A model generated the notes under the pieces. That model did no database searches. It had not been told where the DNA came from and worked only from the letters and a program-made list of their open reading frames with translations. Below are positions 59,741-64,000 of a stretch of 64,000 bases of DNA, piece by piece; within the stretch, counting starts at the first letter, position 1; every line of letters begins with the position of its first letter. This DNA comes from Chamaecyparis obtusa (Eukaryota; Streptophyta; Pinopsida; Cupressales; Cupressaceae), in contig BSBK01005650.1 of assembly GCA_027943335.1 (NCBI GenBank), forward strand, positions 61,001 to 125,000. Reading direction: 5' to 3'. The translations under genes were made by a program, and so were the position numbers.

Positions 59741-61264
59741 TATTGGAAACTACAATTGAAACAATTATTATATTGTCATTGATGTAAAACCTTAACTGGT
59801 AAGATAATTGCTATCTAGTAGAGTACCATATCTTTTTATTGATGAAGAGGATTTGAAAAGAGGAGATAACAAGAGGACCTAAGGAAAGGTTGAGTTATGT
59901 GATACTTCAATAGGTACTTGATTAGTTGGCACATTGACAAGGCAATGTGTTGTTTATCTTTAACACTAAGTAAAGAAGTCAATTGATTTGCAGTATAGGC
60001 TTAACCAAGAAAAAGTGAAGAAATTTAGTTTAAGCTGAGGGATGCTAGTGTCGACCGAGCGCCAGTATAAGCTGAGAAAATTTAGTGTTGACCAAGCATC
60101 AGTAATTGCCGAGCAACATATAATTAATTGAGAGAAGAAATATTTGCTGAGAAGGAAAGTTTTAGTGATGACCGAGATATCCAATGATGACTGAGGAGAT
60201 GAACATAGTATTGACCGAGTGACACTAATTTACAGTTTGTGAAAGAATTGAGAATCCTAGCCAACATAGTTGAATTATTTGGATATGTAAAACATGTTAA
60301 AATTATTAATGAATGATATGGAGTATTTAATACATGGTAAACCATTTTCTTATGGATTCAAGGAGAAATTTAGAGATCTATCTAGAAGGAAAAGGAGGAG
60401 AATAAAATGATGGAAGGATTTGATGAATCTGACCTAAACCTAAGATCTACGAAAGAGAAGAGGCAAAATATTAATCTACCTGATCAAGGAGGTATAAGGA
60501 TGACCTAATTGAGAGGTTATGGAGTGTGGAAAAGGTCAATGTTATTGACTGATGAATCTAATAAGAAGGATAAGGAGAAGCTGTGAAGAGCTGAACAGAG
60601 TTGAGGTGATTGCTTGAAGAGATTTTTGAGTAGATCAGAGATATAGATGGTAATGAAGGTCAGTCAGTAAATCAACATTGGAGTGCATTGGATCTGTATT
60701 TGCAAAGTGAGTTGTATATTTCAGATCAGAACCTACTGTTACTTTATAACCATTTTATCAGTCAAAATCATTTAATCAAGGTTGACCTAATAGTCATTTT
60801 ATAAATCCTTTAATCAAGGTGACATTCTAATGGAATGTTCTTAAGCCCTCTAACCAGGCCACTCTTAACATGGTGATTAAATCCTTTAATAGGGTCACAC
60901 CTAATAGTGTGTGTTGTAAACCTTTAATAGGGTTGGCTTCTCATAGAGCTCACTTCAAAAGAGTGAAAATTAGTAGCATGTTACTGGTGGTTTTTCCTAG
61001 ATTGGGTTTCCACGTTAAATCATGGTGTTATTTTTGTGTGAATGTTTTTTGATGTAAATGTTGTTGAAAGTTTTATATTCTACAAGCTGATTACCTTTGG
61101 ATAGTGGACTGCAAGTTTTATGTTACTGATATATGCTATAGAGACTGAGTGAATTGCTGATTAGATCTAAGTTTATTGAAGAGCCAAAAAGTGGAATTGG
61201 TACATATGGACCTATGGATAACTGATTAACCCCCCCTCTCAATTATTCTAAAATCATTCTAACA
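59741..61264 (+). repeat. 3' LTR of element A, 1524 bp
   Basis: It starts TATTGGAAACTACAATTG (TG changed to TA) after the purine run GCCAAAGAGGGA, and ends ATTCTAACA. It pairs along its length with 41068-42595. Confidence 0.93.
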
Positions 61265-61269
61265 ATGCC
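61265..61269 (+). repeat. Right target-site duplication of element A
   Basis: ATGCC repeats 41063-41067. Confidence 0.92.
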
Positions 61270-64000
61270 TTCATCAGTATATGCAACAAAAACATCTATC
61301 TAAAATCACACTTCATTTATTGTTTGAAAGATGTTCCAAAACTCCCATTTTCACATAATTAGCCAAGATCACTAACAAAAATTACCAGCTTCATCTTTGC
61401 AAATGCCTATTGCATTCACATGTATGTTTGTTAATCTTTTTGAATAAATATGTTTTGTGCATATCCTACACTTTTCTTCTATCAGATCTTTGTCTTTTCC
61501 CTAAAACTTTTGCTAGTGTCAGCTTTTCAAATATACATCTGTCACCTAGGTTTTCATTTTGTACATCTAATTGCAATTTAAATTTGACATCAATTATAAT
61601 GTATTTGGCATGTCTTTCTTGTTTCACACCCTCATTTGATCCCCCAAAACCCTTTCAAATTCCTAATTTTCTACAGACCCATATTGAAATCCTTAGAAAC
61701 TGATCTTAGGACTGATCCCTATGAGATCATATCATAGAAAGATTTAAGTTTAATTTCATATAACAATATAAGGAAATAAAATATTAGTACAAATAAAATA
61801 ATTATAAGAATCAAAGAGGCTTTTGTGAGGAACCAATTAGCATTTAAATTTTATCAAATATTGAATTGAATTAAAAAACCTGCAAAAACACCACCAACCC
61901 CTCTTACACAAGCATGATTTGTAGAGAAGAAGAGAAAGGTTTTTGTTAGGCCCCAACATCAGAGGATAAGAAGTTGAATCTACATTAGGGGTTTGTTTCA
62001 AAAGATTTCAAAGAAAGAAAATGACCACTCTAAATATTTTTAGGTCACTTTGTAAATCTTTTCAAGCATACTCAAGAAACATTTAACGAATTGTGATTTT
62101 CCCTATCACACAATCCAACAAGTTATGGTAGATGAGAAATAGATGATCTACTTGTCCTCAAGAATTTATCATTTCTCCTCAAATAACTTTCAAGAATTCC
62201 ATATGTGTAACACTTGAAGGAGCTTTTGAGTTTGTATTTTCTTCTTCAGATATCGTAAAACATAGTCATTAATTTTGGAAGCCCCAAAAGGGATAAATTT
62301 TTCATGACTAAAGCCTCACAAAAGGTAAAGAGATCATAAAAAAACTTCTGTAGTGCTAAACAATAAACATGTGATGTCAAAGGGCAAGTAGAAACATTTT
62401 ACACATACCATATGTTTCAGATAATGTTGATTAGAATGGATTGACAAAGGATATACCTAGATCCAATACTCATTGTAACCACCCCATGGGAGTGCTTGCA
62501 CCAACCTTAGATACCTTTCATCGTAAAATAAAAACCTTCTAAAATTTTATGTCATTGAAAGTTAACCAAAATCACTGTTTAATGATGCCTCAAGCCAGAA
62601 ACCTCCTCCTTCCTATACAATTTGTCACTGTACTTGGAACAAATGGGATAAAACTCATGAAAATTAGTAAGATATAAATGCCTTTGAAGAATCCATTTAT
62701 TATTATAGAGGGAATGGGAAATTATTAAATTATAGAAAACCATGTGTATCGTTAACTTGGATTCTGGGAGCCTTCCAGAGGCCAACAACTAAATTATGGG
62801 ACATAATGTGTTATAGCATGTAGTGTTGGGCATTAATCCATAAAGGATTTAGTACTGGTGTCCTTTGAATGAGTCTTGGTGCTGACACTTGACAATTGAA
62901 AACAAGATTTGTAGATCATAGAATCTTAGTTGACACCTTGATCATTCATAATACTCATTACAATAGATAGGTTAAACTAAATAGAAAGATGAAAGTATTT
63001 CAAGACCCAAAATGAAAGATGACATGCATAAATTATACAATGATCAAGACTCAAAAGAACAAGTGTTGAGGATGCATGACAATTGCAAACAACCCCCAAA
63101 TATGATATTCAACGAATGTTGATAGACAATGTCCTTGTGATTTTCATATGAAATGCATATCTCATTAGTAGGATATACCAGAGCTATCACCAAAATGTTT
63201 TCCTCATCATGAACAAAGATAAAAATCTCAACAAGCCTTTTACCATTATCACTTAAATTAGTACATTCAAAATGTTTAAGTAACAAGGTGTTGACATATA
63301 TTGTTCTCTACTTGCTTCATCTTCATTTAGTTCATATCTCATTTTATAGACCGAAGAAGGAACCTCTTGTGAACTGTTGCCAAGCACATAGGGTTTTACA
63401 ACTATTGGAAGATAATATTGCTCCTTCCAAAAATATAGAAATAAAAGTCATCAATGTGCCCTTCAGATATGGGGACACATTTTCATATGGAAATAACTTG
63501 AAGAATTTTCTATAACATGGATTCATAGAAATTTTTCCATTGAATTTCTATTTTGTATTACCCTTTATAGAACGCTCAAATATGCTACCAATACCTTCAC
63601 ATTATGAATTTATTTGATAATCATGGGATTTATGAAGGAATTTCTCTAATGTTTTCAATGTTTTTCTCATTATATGAACCCTTAAATTTTTACTAAATTT
63701 ATTTAAAAAAAATGTTGGGACAACTACATCACATATTGCACAACTAGGTCTTCTACTACGAAGATTTGATTTACTTTTATACATAATACAATACTACTAA
63801 ATTCCTCTAGTTCTACACAAAGATGGATAAGACATCATAAGTTTCACAATTGTCATAATATAATGATGTACACTATATTTTCCAATGGAAAATAATCTTC
63901 TTGGCATGTGCTTTCTTCCTTATTTCATCTGATATCTCTCCTTTTGTAAAGCCATGTATCGGTTGTTATATTGATATCCTTTGAACTTACAAGTTGTATT
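61270..64000. other. Unassigned sequence right of element A
   Basis: No gene or element could be named. The segment 61472-61620 is a duplicate of 40737-40883. A lysine- and proline-coding piece at about 61875-61940, ending AAAG before GT, recalls the type A modules of 38-40 kb but is only weakly similar. Short frames near 63044-63515 resemble nothing known. Confidence 0.4.
61472..61620 (+). repeat. Right copy of the duplicated segment flanking element A
   Basis: It matches 40737-40883 and shares CACCTAGG, TTTCATTTTGTACATCTA and a TTTGGCATGTCTTTCTT end. Confidence 0.75.

Larger units (their letters stand above)
41068..61264 (+). mobile_element. Ty1/copia retrotransposon A, carrying nested elements B and C
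   Basis: Two LTRs of 1528 and 1524 bp, an exact 5-bp target duplication, a tRNA-Met-type primer site, a polypurine run and a degraded gag-pol in copia order define the element. Without the 12.56 kb of nested insertion plus duplicated target it is about 7.6 kb, near full length. Stops and frameshifts show it is inactive. Confidence 0.93.

Overview
The window is plant nuclear DNA made almost entirely of transposable elements, most of them broken and several nested inside one another. No intact host gene is visible. The plant origin rests on Ty1/copia and Ty3/gypsy LTR retrotransposons with tRNA-Met-type primer sites, Tat/Ogre-type gag and G-patch relics, and a degraded copy of plant cytosolic glucose-6-phosphate isomerase. 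The very low gene density and long, old elements fit a large repeat-rich genome such as a gymnosperm's. That placement is inference; no sequence here proves the taxon.

Layout. 1-8.0 kb: small duplications, a gypsy remnant (candidate LTR end, primer site, broken gag) and a glucose-6-phosphate isomerase pseudogene on the minus strand. 8.0-11.6 kb: a plus-strand copia element (F) with one LTR and a gag-pol frame broken only by in-frame stops, cut inside reverse transcriptase where it joins an inverted scrap of its own LTR family. 11.6-15.9 kb: LTR-like debris and direct duplications. About 15.9-35.7 kb: a degraded Helentron-type rolling-circle transposon with OTU-protease-like, HUH/Y2 Rep, PIF1-family helicase and DNase I-like (EEP) endonuclease regions. 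It is split by a minus-strand LTR element (E, 17905-30515), and one LTR of E is itself split by a minus-strand Tat/Ogre-like non-autonomous element (D, 24471-30130). 37.8-40.1 kb: an array of repeated exon-sized modules, each bounded by AG and GT. 41.1-61.3 kb: a copia element (A) containing a Tat/Ogre-like element without visible pol (B, 46587-59141), which contains a small minus-strand element without coding capacity (C, 52063-55455). 61.3-64 kb: nothing recognised.

Element boundaries are the firmest part of this annotation. For A, B, C and D I could read paired LTR edges, primer sites and exact 5-bp target-site duplications; E has a 5-bp duplication with one mismatch. For B and D the interrupted host sequence is also recognisable on both sides. 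Domain calls come from reading conserved motifs by eye. The two points most worth following up are the Helentron with its accessory domains and the pol-less element E, which carries a nearly 1000-codon reading frame of unknown function.
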